Notes: generated from the letters alone by a model not told the origin. 64,000 nucleotides of DNA from Hyperoodon ampullatus (GCA_949752795.1 OX457056.1:204167654-204231653), one strand, 5' to 3'. Shown: positions 34,022 through 47,561, numbered from the stretch's first letter. Program-made: numbers and translations.

Positions 34022-35126
34022 ATTTTTTAATTTTTATTGGAGTATAGTTGCTTTACAATGTTGTGTTAGTTTCTACTGTACAGCAAAGTGAATCAGCTAT
34101 ACATATACATATATATATATCTCCTCTTTCTTGGACCTCCTTCCCATTTATGTCACCACAGAGTACTGAGCAGAGTTCCTTGTGCTATACAGTAGTTTCT
34201 CATTAGTTATCTATTTTATACGTAATATCAATAGTGTATATATGTCAATCCCAATCTCCCAATTCATCCCCCCCCCACTTCTCCCCTGGTATCCATACAT
34301 TTGTTCTCTACCTCTGTGTCTCTATTTCTGCTTTGTAAATAAGATCATCTATACCAATTTTTTCAGATTCCACATATATGCGTTAATATACAATATTTGT
34401 TTTTCTCTTTCTGACTTACTTCACTCTGTATGACAGTCTCTAGGTCCATCCACGTCTCTACATATGATCCAATTTTGTTCCTTTTAATGGCTGAGTAATA
34501 TTCCATTGTATATATGTACCACATCTTCTTTATCCATTCATCTGTTGATGGACATGTAGGTCACTTCCATGTCCTGGCTATTGTAAATAGTGCTGCAATG
34601 AACATTGGGGTTCATGTGTCTTTTCGAATTATGGTTTTCTCAGTGTATATGCCCAGTAGTGGGATTGCTGGGTCATAAGGTAGCTCTATTTTTAGTTTTT
34701 TAAGGAACCTCCATACTGTTCTCCATGGTGGCTGTATCAATTTACATTCCCACCAACAGTGCAAGAGGGTTCCCTTTTCTCCACACCCTGGACCTAGTTA
34801 AACTTAAAAACTTTTACACAGCAAAGGAAACCATAAACAAGACGAAAAGACAACCCTCAGAATGGGAGAAAATATTTGCAAATGAAGCAACTGACAAGGG
34901 ATTAATCTCCAAAATATACAAAGAGCTCATGCAGCTCAATATCAAAAAAAAAAAAAACCCAATCAAAACATGGGCAGAAGACCTAAATAGACATTTCTCC
35001 AAGGAAGACATACAGATGGCCAAGAGACACATGAAAAGATGCTCAACATCACTAATTTTTAGAGAAATGCAAATCAAAACTACAATGAGGTATCACCTCA
35101 CACTGGTCAGAATGGCCATCACCAAA
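34022..35126 (-). mobile_element. LINE-1 with 5' inversion (twin-priming type)
   Basis: From 34022 to 34788 the minus strand reads L1 3' UTR and ORF2 C-terminus. At 34789 the orientation flips: 34789-35126 reads ORF2 in plus sense, from the [16 protein letters not shown] segment to the [19 protein letters not shown] segment. The inverted piece ends about 20 nt short of where the other begins in a normal L1, so the two are neighbours in L1 order. This is the arrangement twin priming produces. Confidence 0.85.
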
Positions 35127-36450
35127 AAAATCTTTCTGCTTACTTTGGATTTTATTTGCTCTTCTTTTTCTAGTTTCCTAAGGTGGAACATTAGACAATT
35201 GATTTTAGGTCTTTCTTCTTTCCTAATATATTCATTTAATGCTATAAATTTCCCTCAAACACTGCTTTCACTGTATACATCAAATTTTGGTAACTTTTGT
35301 TTTCATTTTCTCCTAGTTTAAATATTTTTAAATGTGTCTTGAGATTTCTTCTTTGACTCATGTGTTATTTAGAAGCATGTCATTTAATTTCCATGTATTT
35401 TGGGATTTTCCAGTTATCTTTCTGTTACTGATTTCTAATTTAATTCCACTGTCATTGAGAGCAGACATTATATGATTTCTATTTTAAATGTGTTTAGGTG
35501 TATTTTATGGACCAGAATGTTGTCTATCTTGGTGAATGTTCCATGTGAGCTTGAAAAAAATGTGTATTTTGTTGTTTTTGGATAAAGTAGTCTATAGATG
35601 TCAATTATATCCAGGTGATCAATGGTGTTGTTGGGTTCAGTTATGTCCTTACTGGTTTTCTGCCTGCTGGGTCTGTCCATTTCTGATAGAGGAATGTTGA
35701 CGTCTCCAACTATCATAGTTGATTCATCTATTTCTCTTTGCAATTCTATTAGTGTTTGCTTCATGAAGTTTGATGTTCTGTTAGGTGTATACACATTAAG
35801 AATTGTCATGTCTTTTTCTAGAATTGACCTCTTTATCATTTTGTAATGCTCTTCCATACCCCTGATAATTTTCCTTGCTTTGTCTACTCTGTCTGAAATG
35901 AATATAGCTATTTTGGCTTTCTTTAGATTAGTGTTAGCATGTCATGTTTTTCTCAATTGTTTAGTTTTCATCCATACTTTTAATCTATATGCATCTTTAT
36001 ATTGAAAGTGGGTTTCTTATAGACAACATACCATTGGTCTTGTGTTTTGATCCACTCTGACAATCTGTATTTTAACTGGTGCATTTAGATCATTGACATT
36101 CAAAGTGATTATTAATATAGTTGGATTAATACCTATAATATTTGTTACTGTTTTCTATTTGTTACCCTTGTTCTTTGTTTCTATTTTTGTCTTCCACTCT
36201 TCCTGCTCTTTGTGATTTTAAATGAGTATTTTATGATTCCAGTTTCTCTCCTTTCTTAGCATATTGGTTATATTTCTTCTTTAACTTTATTTAGTGGTTG
36301 CCCTAGAGTTTGCCATATATGTTTACAGCTAAAGTCCACTTTCAGATAATGCTATACCACTTCATGGGAAGTATGAGTACCTTATAATAACAAAATAAAC
36401 CTAACTCCTCTCTCCTGTCCCTTGTATCATTGCTGCTTTCATTTAACTTA
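35127..36450 (-). mobile_element. Old LINE-1, antisense, with endonuclease-domain remnant
   Basis: A 129-codon minus-strand frame at 35468-35857 resembles the L1 ORF2 endonuclease region (MIVGDVNIPLSEMDR, then YTFFSSSHGTFTKIDNIL). The sequence is far more diverged than the other L1 copies here. A (CA)n tract lies near 36475. Confidence 0.7.
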
Positions 36451-36839
36451 TATAAGATTACGTAAGTGTGTATACACACACACACACAATGGATAAGCAT
36501 CCATAATTGAATACATTTTTGGTATTATTTTGAACTGTTATATTAAATCAATTAAGAATATGAGAAACAAGGGTTTTTTCCTGAGAAAATGTCTGCATTT
36601 TTTAGTATCCCAAAGTATACTTCCAGACCATGAGACATACTAGATATAAAGGTCATTTCAGAATAAAAAACTAGTCAACTATTTAAGAAGTTATGAAAGA
36701 CTAAATATTTATGCAATTAATGACTTCAAAATAAATAAAAATTGGTATTAAGTAGACATAAACCCATAACCATGGTTATTTTAACACTTCTCTTTCAATA
36801 ATTGATAGAACAGGGAACAGTCTCTCAGGATATAGATAT

Positions 36840-37345
36840 TTGAAAAACCTGTGAAGTTAACCAACATGACTTAATTGGCATGACTTAATTGGCATTTATA
36901 GAACACTATGCCTAACAATAACAGAAAACACATTCAGTTTAAGTACACAAAGACGTTTCATCAAAAGAAACCATATGCTAAGCCATAAAACAAATCTCAA
37001 TAAATTTCAAACCATACTGAAATACATAACTTATAGAATACATTCTCTGACCACAGAAGTGTTAAATTAATCAGTATATAATTGAGAACAAACTAGTGGT
37101 TACCCGTAGGGAGAGAGAAGCGGGGAGGGGCAAGATAGAGGTAGGGGATTAAGAGGTAAAAACTACTCTGTGAAATTAAGCTACAAAGATATATTGTACA
37201 ACACAGGGAATATAGCCAATATTTTATAATAATGATAAGTGGAGTATAACTTTTAAAAATTGTGAATTGCTATGTTGTACACCTGAAACATCAACCACAC
37301 CTCAAATAAAGATTAAAAACAGAAAAAAAAAGAATCAGTATCTAA
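36840..37345 (+). repeat. Old L1 3' region
   Basis: GTTGTACACCTGAAACATCAA and CAAATAAAGATTAAAAACAG end an L1M-type 3' UTR (about 37075-37320). The flanking sequence is also L1-like, so one old copy may sit in another. A short direct doubling (CATGACTTAATTGG) lies near 36870. Confidence 0.6.
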
Positions 37346-37554
37346 AAGGTATCTAGAAAATTCCTAAGTGTTTGGAAATTATACCACACAATTTTAAATA
37401 ACACAACAATCAAGTAAAAAATAACAAAGTAAATAAAAAAAAGTTTTTTGGAACTAAATGAAAATGAAAACACAATAAATGAAAATCTGAGTAGACAGCT
37501 ATATCATTCTATAGAGGGAAACTGAGACCTTTATAGGCTTATAAGAGATGAGTG

Positions 37555-38150
37555 CATTAGTTTCCTATGGCTACTGTAACAAAGTACCACAAACTTGGTG
37601 ACTTAAAACAATACACATTTATGCACTTACAGTTCTGGATGTCAGAAATCCGAAGTCGGTTTCACTGGCCAGAAATCACGATGTCGGCTGGGTGCTCTCC
37701 CTCTGGAGGCTTTAGGGAAGAATTCATTTCTTTGCTTTTTCCAGTTAATAGAGCTATATTATTTGCAGCCCTTGGTTCCTGGATGTTCTTCCATCTTTAT
37801 AGCCAAAATTATAACATTTTGCCTCAATCACCACACTGCCTTCCATCTCTGCAGTAGTGAGTAGTAGCGCCCCCTGCCTCCCTCTTATAAGGACGCTTGT
37901 GATTACATCATTGGACCCACCTGGATAATCTAGGCTACTCTTCTCATCTTAAAATCCGTAACTCCCTCACAGCTATAGAATCCTTTTTGCCATATAAGAT
38001 AACATCTTCACAGGGTCCAGGAAGCAGTACTTGGATGTCTTCGGGGCCATTATTCAGCCTGTAGCTTAAAAAGTTGTAAAAGGCTGTTCACACACCACAG
38101 GGGACCACAAGTCATCTCAATAGAAGGGCAGTCAGGTGAAGCATTCTATA
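37555..38150 (-). repeat. MLT1-like LTR, antisense
   Basis: GCATTAGTTTCCTATGGCTA, ACAGTTCTGGATGTCAGAA and a later TCTTATAAGGACGCTTGTG are in the order expected for antisense MLT1-type LTRs. The family is tentative. Confidence 0.6.
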
Positions 38151-38983
38151 GGGTTTGGGTGTGGGCTGGGTGGTTTTGGGTAAGGTTCAAAGAAGCAAGG
38201 TTTTCATCTGGATTGAGGTGTCAGAAAGTTCCAGAAATTTTTATTTTACCTTCCCTTATTCCTTTTTTCATGCTCTTCCTTACTTTATGTAGACCCAATT
38301 TTTCACCTTTATCATTTTTCTTCTCTCTAAGGAACTTCTAACATTTCTTGGAAAGCAGGTCTATTGGCAATGCAGTCCCTCAATTTTTGTTTGTCTAAGA
38401 AAGTCTTTATTTCTCTTGCACTTTTGAAGGATAATTTCAGAGGGTACAGAACTGTAGGTTGGTGGGTTTTTTCTCTCAATACGTTAAATATTTCACTCCA
38501 CTCATTGCATGGTTTCTGAGAAGTCAGATACAATTCTTATCTTTGTTCCTCTATAGGTAAAGTATTCTTTTCTTTTGACTTCTTTCAGCATTTTATCTTT
38601 TATTTTCTGTAGTTTGACAATGATATGCCTATGTGTAGTTTTTTTTGGCATTTATCCTGCTTGGTGTTCTCTGAGCCTCCTGGATCTGGGGTTTGGTGTC
38701 TGATATGAATTTGGGGACATTCTCAGCCATTATTGCTTTAAATATTTCTTCTGCTTCTTTCTCTCTTTGTTATCCTTCTGGTATCCCCGTCAGATATATG
38801 TTATACCTCTTGTAATAGTCTCACAGACCTATATTTTTCAGTCTTTGTTCTTTTTGCTTTTCTATTTTTGAGAAGTTTATTGTTATATTCTCTAGCCCAG
38901 AGATTCTTTTCTCAGCTGTGTCTAGTCTACTAATAAGCCTGTCAAAGTTATTCTTTATTTCTTTTATGACTTAAAAAAATATA

Positions 38984-39177
38984 GGGCTTCCCTGGTGGCG
39001 CAGTCGTTGAGAGTCCGCCTGCCGATGCAGGGGACGTGGGTTCGTGCTCCGGTCTGGGAAGATCCCACATGCCGCGGAGCTGCTGTGCCCGTGAGCCATG
39101 GCCGCTGAGCCTGCGCGTCCGGAGCCTGTGCTCTGCAACGGGAGAGGCCACAACAGTGAGAGGCCCGCGTACCGCAA

Positions 39178-39195
<18 letters not shown>
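38984..39195 (+). mobile_element. CHR-type SINE
   Basis: Head GGGCTTCCCTGGTGGCGCAG, full GC-rich body and a poly-A tail. The tail runs into an (AT)n tract at 39196-39218 that probably grew from the AAAAAAATAT target site. Confidence 0.95.
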
Positions 39196-39217
<22 letters not shown>

Positions 39218-39218
39218 T
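39196..39218. repeat. (AT)n microsatellite at the SINE tail
   Basis: Eleven or so AT units directly after the A tail. Confidence 0.95.
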
Positions 39219-40250
39219 CTATCTAGGATTTCTTTTTGGTTCTTTCTTAATATTTCCATCTCTCTGCCTACATTGCCCATCTGTTCTTGCATCCTGTCTA
39301 CTTTATCCATTAGAGCCAGTAGCGTATTAATCATAGTAGTTTTAAATTCCCAGTCTGATCATTTCAAAATCCCTGCCATATCTGGTTTTAACGCTTGTCT
39401 GATTCTTCAAACTGTGCTTTTTTGCCTTTTGGTATGCCTTCTAATTTTTTATTGCTAGCTGGACATGATGTACCAGGTAAAAGGAACTGCTGTAAATAGG
39501 CCTCTAAGAATGTGGTGGTGAGGTTTGGGGGAGGGGGAGCATTCTTTAGTCCTATGATTGGGTGTCAGTCTTAAAGCCTATGCTTTTGGACTGTGAACTT
39601 TACAAATGTGGATTTTTTTTCTCCCCATGTAGGTGGGACAGAATAGCTGGAGTTGGTTGGAGTTGGGTATTTCCCTTCCCCAGGTCAGTTAGGCTCATAA
39701 AAATACTCCAAGAGGTTAGACTCTAGTTAACTAGTTTTCCCTGAGGTTGGGCCTTGTTAAGAACAGAGGGCTCTGGTGTATTTCAACATGGTTCCTTTTG
39801 TCCTCCTCCTGCCAGAAGCAAGAAGGGATTTTTCTCCAATATTTACTGTGGGAATGTGGTCAAGCTCCTGGAGGTTAATCTCATAGTATTGTGGGGACCC
39901 CTTTGACTGGGTCCCCCTGGAGTTTTCAACTCCCAGAGCTGTCCACACTAGCAGTTGGTTGGTTACAGTTCAGGTTTTCCTACACCAGCACTGGTTCCTG
40001 GGGTAGTTTCTTCTCATGAGTCTCTGCTCCAGTAAGCCTTGACTCCCTGTGTTCACCTGTCTGCCTCTCCAATCTTGCAGGCAGTAGTTTGCCCTGTGTC
40101 CTCCCCTCTCTTAGGAATCCAAGGATGATGACTCCTCACATGCAGAACTGGAAACCAGAAGTCTTTATTGTTGTTATATTCTCAGTTTCATTCATTTCTG
40201 CTCTTTTATTATTTCCTCCCTTCTGCTTGATTCTAGTTTTCTTGTTTTTG

Positions 40251-40366
40251 TTTTTTCTGGCTGTGCTGAGAGGTATGCAGGATCTTAGTTCCTCAACCAG
40301 AGATTGAACCTGGGCCCTCGGCAATGAAAGGGCCGAGTCCTAACCACTGGACCTCCAGGGAATTCC
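40251..40366 (-). mobile_element. Bov-tA/CHR-like SINE, short type
   Basis: Antisense: TTTTTTCTGGCTGTGCTGAG at left, reversed head CTGGACCTCCAGGGAATTCC at right. CTTGTTT on both sides may be the target duplication. Confidence 0.85.
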
Positions 40367-40730
40367 TTGTTTATTGTCTCTTAAGATGGAAGCTTAGATA
40401 ATTGATTTGAGATATTTCTTCTCATCTATTATAAACTTTACTAGTAAATATTCTAAGTATGTGCTACATCCTACAAATTTTGATATATTGTATTTTCATT
40501 TCATTTAAGGTACCTTTTAATTTCCCTTGTGACTTCCTTTTTGACACATGAGTAATTTAATTTTAAAATATTTGGGGGATTTTCCAAATATTTTCTGTTA
40601 TTAATTTCTACCTTAATTATGTTGTGGTCAGAGAACAGACTTGGTATGATTGCAATTACCTTAAATTTGTTGAGGTTTGTTTTATGTCCTGGGAAAAAGA
40701 CTTTTGAAATTGATTAAAATTTTACTTGAA

Positions 40731-41539
40731 TTTTTCTTACTTCCTTATAAGGTGATTGGGTCTTTCCCTTGTGTCCTGCTACAGGTGACCAGTACTTGTA
40801 TCCCATATCCTGGGAGAAAACCCTGCTTTTCCTTAATTTCAGGCTGCTTCATTGCCCTGAAAACTCAGCATTCTGAGAGGTTGAAGCAAATTTATGATTT
40901 TATATTTCATCTGGATTTTTATTGTTGCTAGTATGGGAGCAATGCTCATTTCAACTTTTACATTCCAGGCACATGTGGAAACCCTAAAGTTAAAAAAAAA
41001 ATAGAGTGGGAATTTTAGGACACCAAGAGACTTAGGCAATCGAAGGGTGGTCCATTGTTCCTTTATTATCTTCCCAATACAATACTTAAAATCATTCAAA
41101 TTTTTCTTCATATGTGTTTCAGCTACCGGCTAATGAGATTTCTTCTTTTTTTGCCTAGATGTTCTGGAATGCCCACTTTTGGACTGGGAGTAGATGCATT
41201 GGGTTTTGTCTGCTATCAGGTGACTGCTTCAAAAAAAATGTTCTGACTTCTTTTATTACCACTCTTGTGGCAGAAATGATTGGCAGTGATGACATCTAAC
41301 CATAACCTCTGTGATCTCATTTGAGACTGGTTCAGTGGGCAGACTTTTGCTTTTTTTTTTTTTTTCTTTTACATTAACTAGTAAGAAAGCAGTACATAGT
41401 ATTATATTTGTTGAAATATTTGAGATTCGTCCTCTAGGAAAGATGCACACACAAGTTAGGGTGATTTACTTCAGAACTCTTAATTTCATTTTTTCCCCAT
41501 AGAGGTATACAAATCATTAATAGTGTGGTGAGTGTTCAG
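40731..41539. other. Intergenic, nothing recognised
   Basis: Unique-looking sequence with a run of about 18 T near 41,350. Confidence 0.5.
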
Positions 41540-42230
41540 GGACTTTGGTCTTATAGAGAGGAATGGACCAAGCATTTCCAGAAGTGGGCAGTACATGTAG
41601 GGTTATTACCACAGCTCTGTGCACAGCACACTGTTGACTGAGAATGTATTACCTGTTATAGTGGTCATGGTGGTTGCCTCCCTATTTCTTCCCCAAACTT
41701 CATCTTAATCCATTGCCCTTGTTTGTGATGGATTTATTGAAGGAACTATGACCCATTCCTGGCCATTGGTACATGAAGAAAGCCTGTCCAGGGACTTGTT
41801 GCTTCTAAGGAGACAAAAGAGAAACAACCCTTTTCTTTTTCAGGACATTGTTATCTGGGTACTGCTAAAGCACTACAGCCACAAGAGTCAAATCTCCACA
41901 GTGAGGTGACGAGAATTGAAAACATCCTTGCTCCTCAATGCCAACACTTGAGCACCTGAATAAACAGTCCTGGAGCCACCCTACCTCTGGATCCCTTGTA
42001 TGTACGAGCATAGGCTTCCTTATCATTTAAGCCAATATGGTTATTGGAGTTGAAAGCGTCCTCACATATACCTAATAATAAGTTATAGTTTTCTCCAAAT
42101 ATAGATGCATAATAAGTAATAGTATTCTCTAAATATGTGTAGATGCTGTTGTGAATAATAAAGCACAAGTTCATTTTTAATGTTATTGGTGTCAAAGTAG
42201 CCCTCTGGAATTGCCTAATTTTTCAATCAA
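41540..42230 (+). repeat. Possible ancient LTR
   Basis: GGAACTATGACCCATTCCTGG and TTATCATTTAAGCCAATATGG resemble parts of degraded MaLR/ERV LTRs. This is weak pattern evidence only. Confidence 0.35.
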
Positions 42231-42454
42231 TTGATTCCAAAAGTACAAGTACCATGATGTGTAACTCTACAAAATACTTTGACCGTAAGAAGAAATATTT
42301 ACATTTCCAAAGGTTGAGGGTGATTCACGCAGACTCAAATGTAGCTTGCTCACTGTGAAGACCACACAGACACCTAATTTTTACAAGTACCATGAAGAAA
42401 TTAAACATTCTCAGAAGACGGTAGACTCTTTGAGACTAATTTTAGTTAAAAGTG

Positions 42455-42620
42455 GGCATAGTTCTAATATTAATATCATAAAATCTTGGAGCTCAAAGAG
42501 GTCTTAGAGATCAAATAATGATGATGCAAGTGAGAAGACTGAGAACGAAATAAACTAAATAAGTTACTGAAGGTAGTTAACGGTCGAGTCAGGACTAGGA
42601 TACAGATCTTTTGTTTGCTT
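42455..42620 (-). repeat. MIR-like fragment, antisense
   Basis: TGGAGCTCAAAGAGGTCTTAG followed by GAGAAGACTGAGAACGAAAT fits decayed antisense MIR. Confidence 0.4.
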
Positions 42621-44746
42621 CTTTTTGCTATAGCATTTGGGAAAGTTGTTTAAGATGCTCTTAACTATCCTAAATACTGGGGAACTTGAAGAATTACCCA
42701 AAATATGTGGCCCAAATCTATGCTATTAAAATCCTGTGCAAGTTTTAACAATTCTCAATTATGAACTTGAACAGAATAGCCCTGCTCTTGATGATTTTTA
42801 TCACCCACCATTTTCTCTTGGAAGAAGTGGGCTCAGCTATCCTACATACTAACAGGATACTTGAAAGGGCAGGATAGTTAGCGTGGCATAAAATCAAATA
42901 TGTTTTATAAGATAATTTTTTTGCCACCTACTTTACATTTATCAGATTGTATTAATTTCATCTATATAAATAAAACAGCCACAGCAGGAAGAGTACCTGA
43001 AATGGGGTACTAAAATTTAATCATGTCTGATTATCTCAAATACTCCACCTATTCAGAGTAGCTAGAGGACTTAATTAAACTTTTAAATGGCAAAAAAGAT
43101 AAAGATCCAATAAGCAGTTTTTCTTTTTCCCCAGAACTAACAAGAAGCAACTTTAACTTCAGTAAAAGTATTTCATAATAATCCTGTAACTTTCAAGAGT
43201 ATTATAAATAAGTTTCAAGAAGTGATCAATTAATAATGTATTACCATAACTTAAATAACATTTTAATAGGTAGTTTTGGAAGGAAGTCAACAATCTAAAT
43301 TGAAAACCTGGGAAAACAAACCCAGGCTGAGAAGAAATATCCCACTTGATGGTTGGCCATATTGATTTACTATATATAGAAGCCCTGCCAATATTCAAGG
43401 CTGCCTGTTTTCTTAGGGATAACTCATGGGTAGAGAATAATGTTCTTGGCACAGGAAAAGCACAAAAGGGGACTTTTCCTCTAAAGGGATAAAAATGCAG
43501 CAGGTATGTGACCTTTGGTTTTCCATTTTTGGTTTGTCTTGGTTAACTCGGGCATCTGAGAAAGGACTGAGTGAGTTAAGTTGTTTACATGAACCTTAAC
43601 ATACTTAATCAGCCTATGAGGATTTTTTAGGTGAGGAGAGAGAGACACAAGTGGGAGACTAATGAAAGACAAGGGTTTTCTCTGATGCTCAGACAAGTGG
43701 GGTTGGGGGAAGGGTAGGGTGGAAAGACACTTCCATTAGTTCCAAGATCTGATAAGTTAATAGTTGAAGGGGATTTCATTACAAAAGCTGGAAAGTCTAA
43801 AATAGAAGGTTAATTTCATCTCATCTCACACCAGAGAAAAACTCCACAGTAATGATCTACTTGTGCTCCCAGTTTTTACAGCCCCTCAGACTACCAGCTT
43901 TATCATCTCAGAATACCCTCAGGCTTGTTCTACTATGGAGCAGGATTCTGTATACCAGTCGGCAAAAATAAAAAGTGTGATTAGAAGCCTGTTCCTAACC
44001 TCATAGTTCTCGAGATGAAGCTCTGAAATAAAGATCTGGGGTTGAGGTTCATTTGTTTTTCCCATGGGGAATGATTCCCTATTTTGCCTTAGGTATATAG
44101 AGGGACAAGATCTTGCCTGTTCTTCTGGTCCTGGAGTTTTTACAGTCTTGTAACTTTTTGTATGTTTTCTTTTTGGGTTCTGTTGCCAGCTTACTTTAAG
44201 TCTAATGTTCTAATCTCTCTGAGTGATGACATGTCATAACTGTAACCCCAAGACATTTTCAGGTAAAGGCAAGATGCAGGCACTCCTTGATTTTATTTGT
44301 GGGAAGTACATTCTAGCCTACACGGAAATGTGTAAGAAATATTCTGTCATTGTGAGGGGCTTAGTAAAATCATGCTGACATCTGGTAGTTTTGAAGGGTG
44401 CTTAGATCTATGAAAAGAACATTTTCCAAAGAAATTATTTGTTTTCAACAGTTGTTCCAAAAAGAGGCTTAAATGACTCCTGTGATTTTTTATTTAAACG
44501 AGTGAAAGCACCTGTTATTCCTAAGGCAGCTGCCTTCACATGCTGAGTATCAATCTGTACACCCCAGATTCCTGGGATCCCTGGCAGAGGTTTTCCCATT
44601 GGAATGGAGGATTTCACTGAAATATAAATGGGCAAGAGTTTGTGAACTAACTCCCTTTAGTCAACACATGAGGCAGGATGTGAAAACCAACAGCAGGAGG
44701 TCCCTTTCAGCTGAAACCCTGGCCTGTAGACTTGAAGCATATTCTT
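42621..44746. other. Intergenic, nothing recognised
   Basis: AT-rich unique sequence. No exon, RNA gene or transposon stands out on either strand. Confidence 0.5.
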
Positions 44747-44754
44747 TTTTGCAG

Positions 44755-44760
<6 letters not shown>

Positions 44761-44789
<29 letters not shown>

Positions 44790-44979
44790 GATACGCGGGC
44801 TTCTCACTGTTGTGGCCTCTCCCGTTGCGGAGCACAGGCTCCGGACGCGCAGGCTCAGCGGCCATGGCTCACGGGCCCAGCCGCTCCACAGCATGTGGGA
44901 TCTTCCCGGACCGGGGCACGAACCCGTGTCCCCTGCATCAGCAGGCGGACTCTCAACCACTGCACCACCAGGGAAGCCC
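44761..44979 (-). mobile_element. CHR-type SINE
   Basis: Antisense copy with a poly-T tail side of about 27 nt at left and reversed head CCACCAGGGAAGCCC at right. TTTTGCAGTCTTTT at 44747-44760 and 44980-44993 is its 14-bp target duplication. The sequence is close to the family consensus, so it is a fairly young copy. Confidence 0.95.
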
Positions 44980-44993
44980 TTTTGCAGTCTTTT

Positions 44994-45879
44994 AAACAAA
45001 ACAGTACAAGCACTCCTCGATGCTTATTCACATGGTACAGAGTGTATTAAGAGTTTTCTGTAGGTTTCTAATATAAATGAATATAAAAACACAGTTCAGC
45101 TTGCCGCCTTCAGGTGTGGTGCTCACAAAGCAATTAGGAAATAGTATAGATTAGAGCTCAGTACATCCCCATACAACTCAAGATGTTGTCCTAAAAATTT
45201 GGAGTTCAGAGGCAAGAATCATTTTCATATGAGAAGAACAAGGCATTCATTCTTAATAAAGCAAATGACATCTACCACACAGTAAATGAAATTAGCACAC
45301 AGCTTATTTTTAGATGAGTGTGATATTCCACAAAGCACTAGCTCTATGGATGAACCCTGCATTCCATTACCAGTGTTTACATTTGTGCAGCTTGATTTAC
45401 CCAAACACATCTGAGAACCTTGCATTTCAGAAAGCAGCTAACAGGATTCACCAGAGGACAGATTTGGCCTCAGAATGGGGAAGCCTATTGGTATCTCAGA
45501 GACTTTCTCAGCCACACCTGAACCAGCAGGTCATGATGTATCATTAGGTGAGCACGTTTTCAGAAAAGAAAGAGATGTCTATATATTTGCTGTTTCTAAA
45601 CAAGATTTATGATCTGGTGGATGGAAACAACAAAGATGAGTGATGGAAAAAATATAATTCGGGATACTTTGAGAACTCCCAAAAGCTTCATGCAAAGGAG
45701 TATAATATAGGAGACAACCAGAATTAATGAATGTAATTCTTGCTTTGTGGTACCTCAAACTCATGTAACACACTGCTTTGTTGTAGTGGTTGAAGACACT
45801 ATTTTAGTCAATAGGTAATTGTCATCATGCTTGTAGGTATACAAGTAGATATTAAAGTGTTTCAAAATGGTTTTATTAG
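44994..45879. other. Intergenic, nothing recognised
   Basis: Unique-looking AT-rich sequence without clear features. Confidence 0.5.
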
Positions 45880-46110
45880 GGATAGTTAGGGAGTGTGGGG
45901 TTGACATGTACACACTGCTATATTTGAAGTGGATAACCAATAAGGACCTACTGTATATAGCACAGGGAACTCTGTTCAATATTATGTAACAACCTAAATG
46001 GGAAAATAATTTGAAAAAGAATAGATACATGTATATGTATAACTGAATCACTTTGCTGTACACCTAAAACTAACACAAACTTGTTAATCAACTACACTCC
46101 AATATAATGA
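45880..46110 (+). mobile_element. L1 3'-UTR fragment
   Basis: The L1 tail landmarks ATAGCACAGGGAACTCTGTTC and CACTTTGCTGTACACCTAAAA are present, ending ACTCCAATATAATGA. Confidence 0.8.
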
Positions 46111-47219
46111 TTTTCCTAAATAATTCCCCATAATTTTATCATTTTAATATTTTCCATGAAGAAAAAAGTTCATTAAACCTAAGGTCATTACATGTCAATC
46201 CAATCCTTCCTCAAGTTCTGATTTAGAAAAATTAGTATTAAAATGAGACTGTACCAGTGGTAATTTTGGTATTATCTGGCTTAAAATGTTGGTAAACACA
46301 TCCTGTCTCATGACAACTTTGAGCTGCCTTTGATGTGATCCTTGACTTTGGATTTTGTTAGTTCTATTTGTGGATTGTGTTTATGTGACAAATTGTTTGG
46401 TTGTTTCTGAACACCTCTGAGTGTATCTGCTTTCTCTTCTTCCAATGTATAATCGACACTCGCAGTATGTTGTTCTTTTCAATGACTAAAAAGTGGATTT
46501 TTCTCTAATCCAATGCTCGTAATTACATATCCAGCAAAGTTCACTCTAAGACCAAAATGCAGTCTTTAGATTTTCCCCGTTAGCCCTGTATACTTACTAG
46601 AAACCACCACTGCCTGCTTCTTCTTAGTAAACTAAGGCAGGTGAGAACAGTTATCTTCCCTTCCTGTCATAACGATAGTCATTTCTGAGGTGCTTCCTGG
46701 GAAGGAGTGGAGGAGAAATCTGCTGTCCAGACCCTCTCCAGGTGAGTATGATTGATATTCACATGGTAGGGTGTACTAAGCCTTTTAAGATGACTGTGCC
46801 AGGAGTAAGAACTTGCACATCCTGTCCTGAGTCTTGTGTTGATTCAGAGCGTGACTCAGTGATCCTCACTGTAGGGGCTGAGGGTAGAATGGCCCATGGC
46901 AAGTCTTCCTCGAAACATTATAATAGAATCTTTCACCAGAATGTTGATACACCTTGTAACTGCCAAAGACAAGTGGAAGGTAGAAGAAGCAACTTCTCTT
47001 GCCCAAGTACTTGACTCTGAATCCTTAACTTGATTATTACTTAATTCAAACCATTGGCTAATGGCATAAAAAGAAAATTACATTCTATCTGGAAAATAGC
47101 TGTAATTATAAAGAAGACAAAATCAATCAGCAATGGGAAAGAATAATCATTACGGAAACTGTATGAAGCCAAGAAACCAAATACCAACTTAAACTAAAAA
47201 GAAATTTAAAAATCCATTC
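46111..47219. other. Intergenic, nothing recognised
   Basis: A 90-codon frame at 46742-47014 has no domain or splice context and is taken as chance. Confidence 0.5.
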
Positions 47220-47500
47220 AACTGTAGTGGTGAATATATGTCATTATACATTTGTCAAAACCCATAGAATGTATATCCCAAAGAAGGAACCCTAATGTAA
47301 ACCATGGACTTTAGTTAATAATAATGTATCAATACTGTCTCACCAATTGTAACAAATGTACCACACTAATGATGTTAGATGTTCATAACAGAGGAAACTA
47401 TGTGGTTGGTGGGAAGAGGAAGTGAGCAGGTATTATGGTAACTCTTTGTTAATTTTTGCTCAATATTTCTGTAAACCTAAAAGTGCTCTAAAAATAGTCT
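47220..47500 (+). repeat. Old L1M 3' end
   Basis: TGGACTTTAGTTAATAATAAT, CCAATTGTAACAAATGTACCA and TATTTCTGTAAACCTAAAAG are typical of ancient L1 3' UTRs. Confidence 0.75.
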
Positions 47501-47528
47501 ATTCATACTACAAGGATTTAAAAAAAAT

Positions 47529-47561
47529 TATATATATGTATGTGTGTATATATATATATAT
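47529..47561. repeat. (TA)n-rich microsatellite
   Basis: TATATA units with a TATGTGTG interruption. Confidence 0.9.

Larger units (their letters stand above)
38200..40730 (-). mobile_element. Old L1M/HAL1-like sequence, antisense, with two SINE insertions
   Basis: Stretches such as CTTTCAGCATTTTATCTTTT, TTCTCAGCCATTATTGCTTT and TTGTGGTCAGAGAACAGACT are antisense ancient L1 landmarks. The SINEs at 38984 and 40251 lie within it. The middle part, 39,600-40,200, is less certain. Confidence 0.55.
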
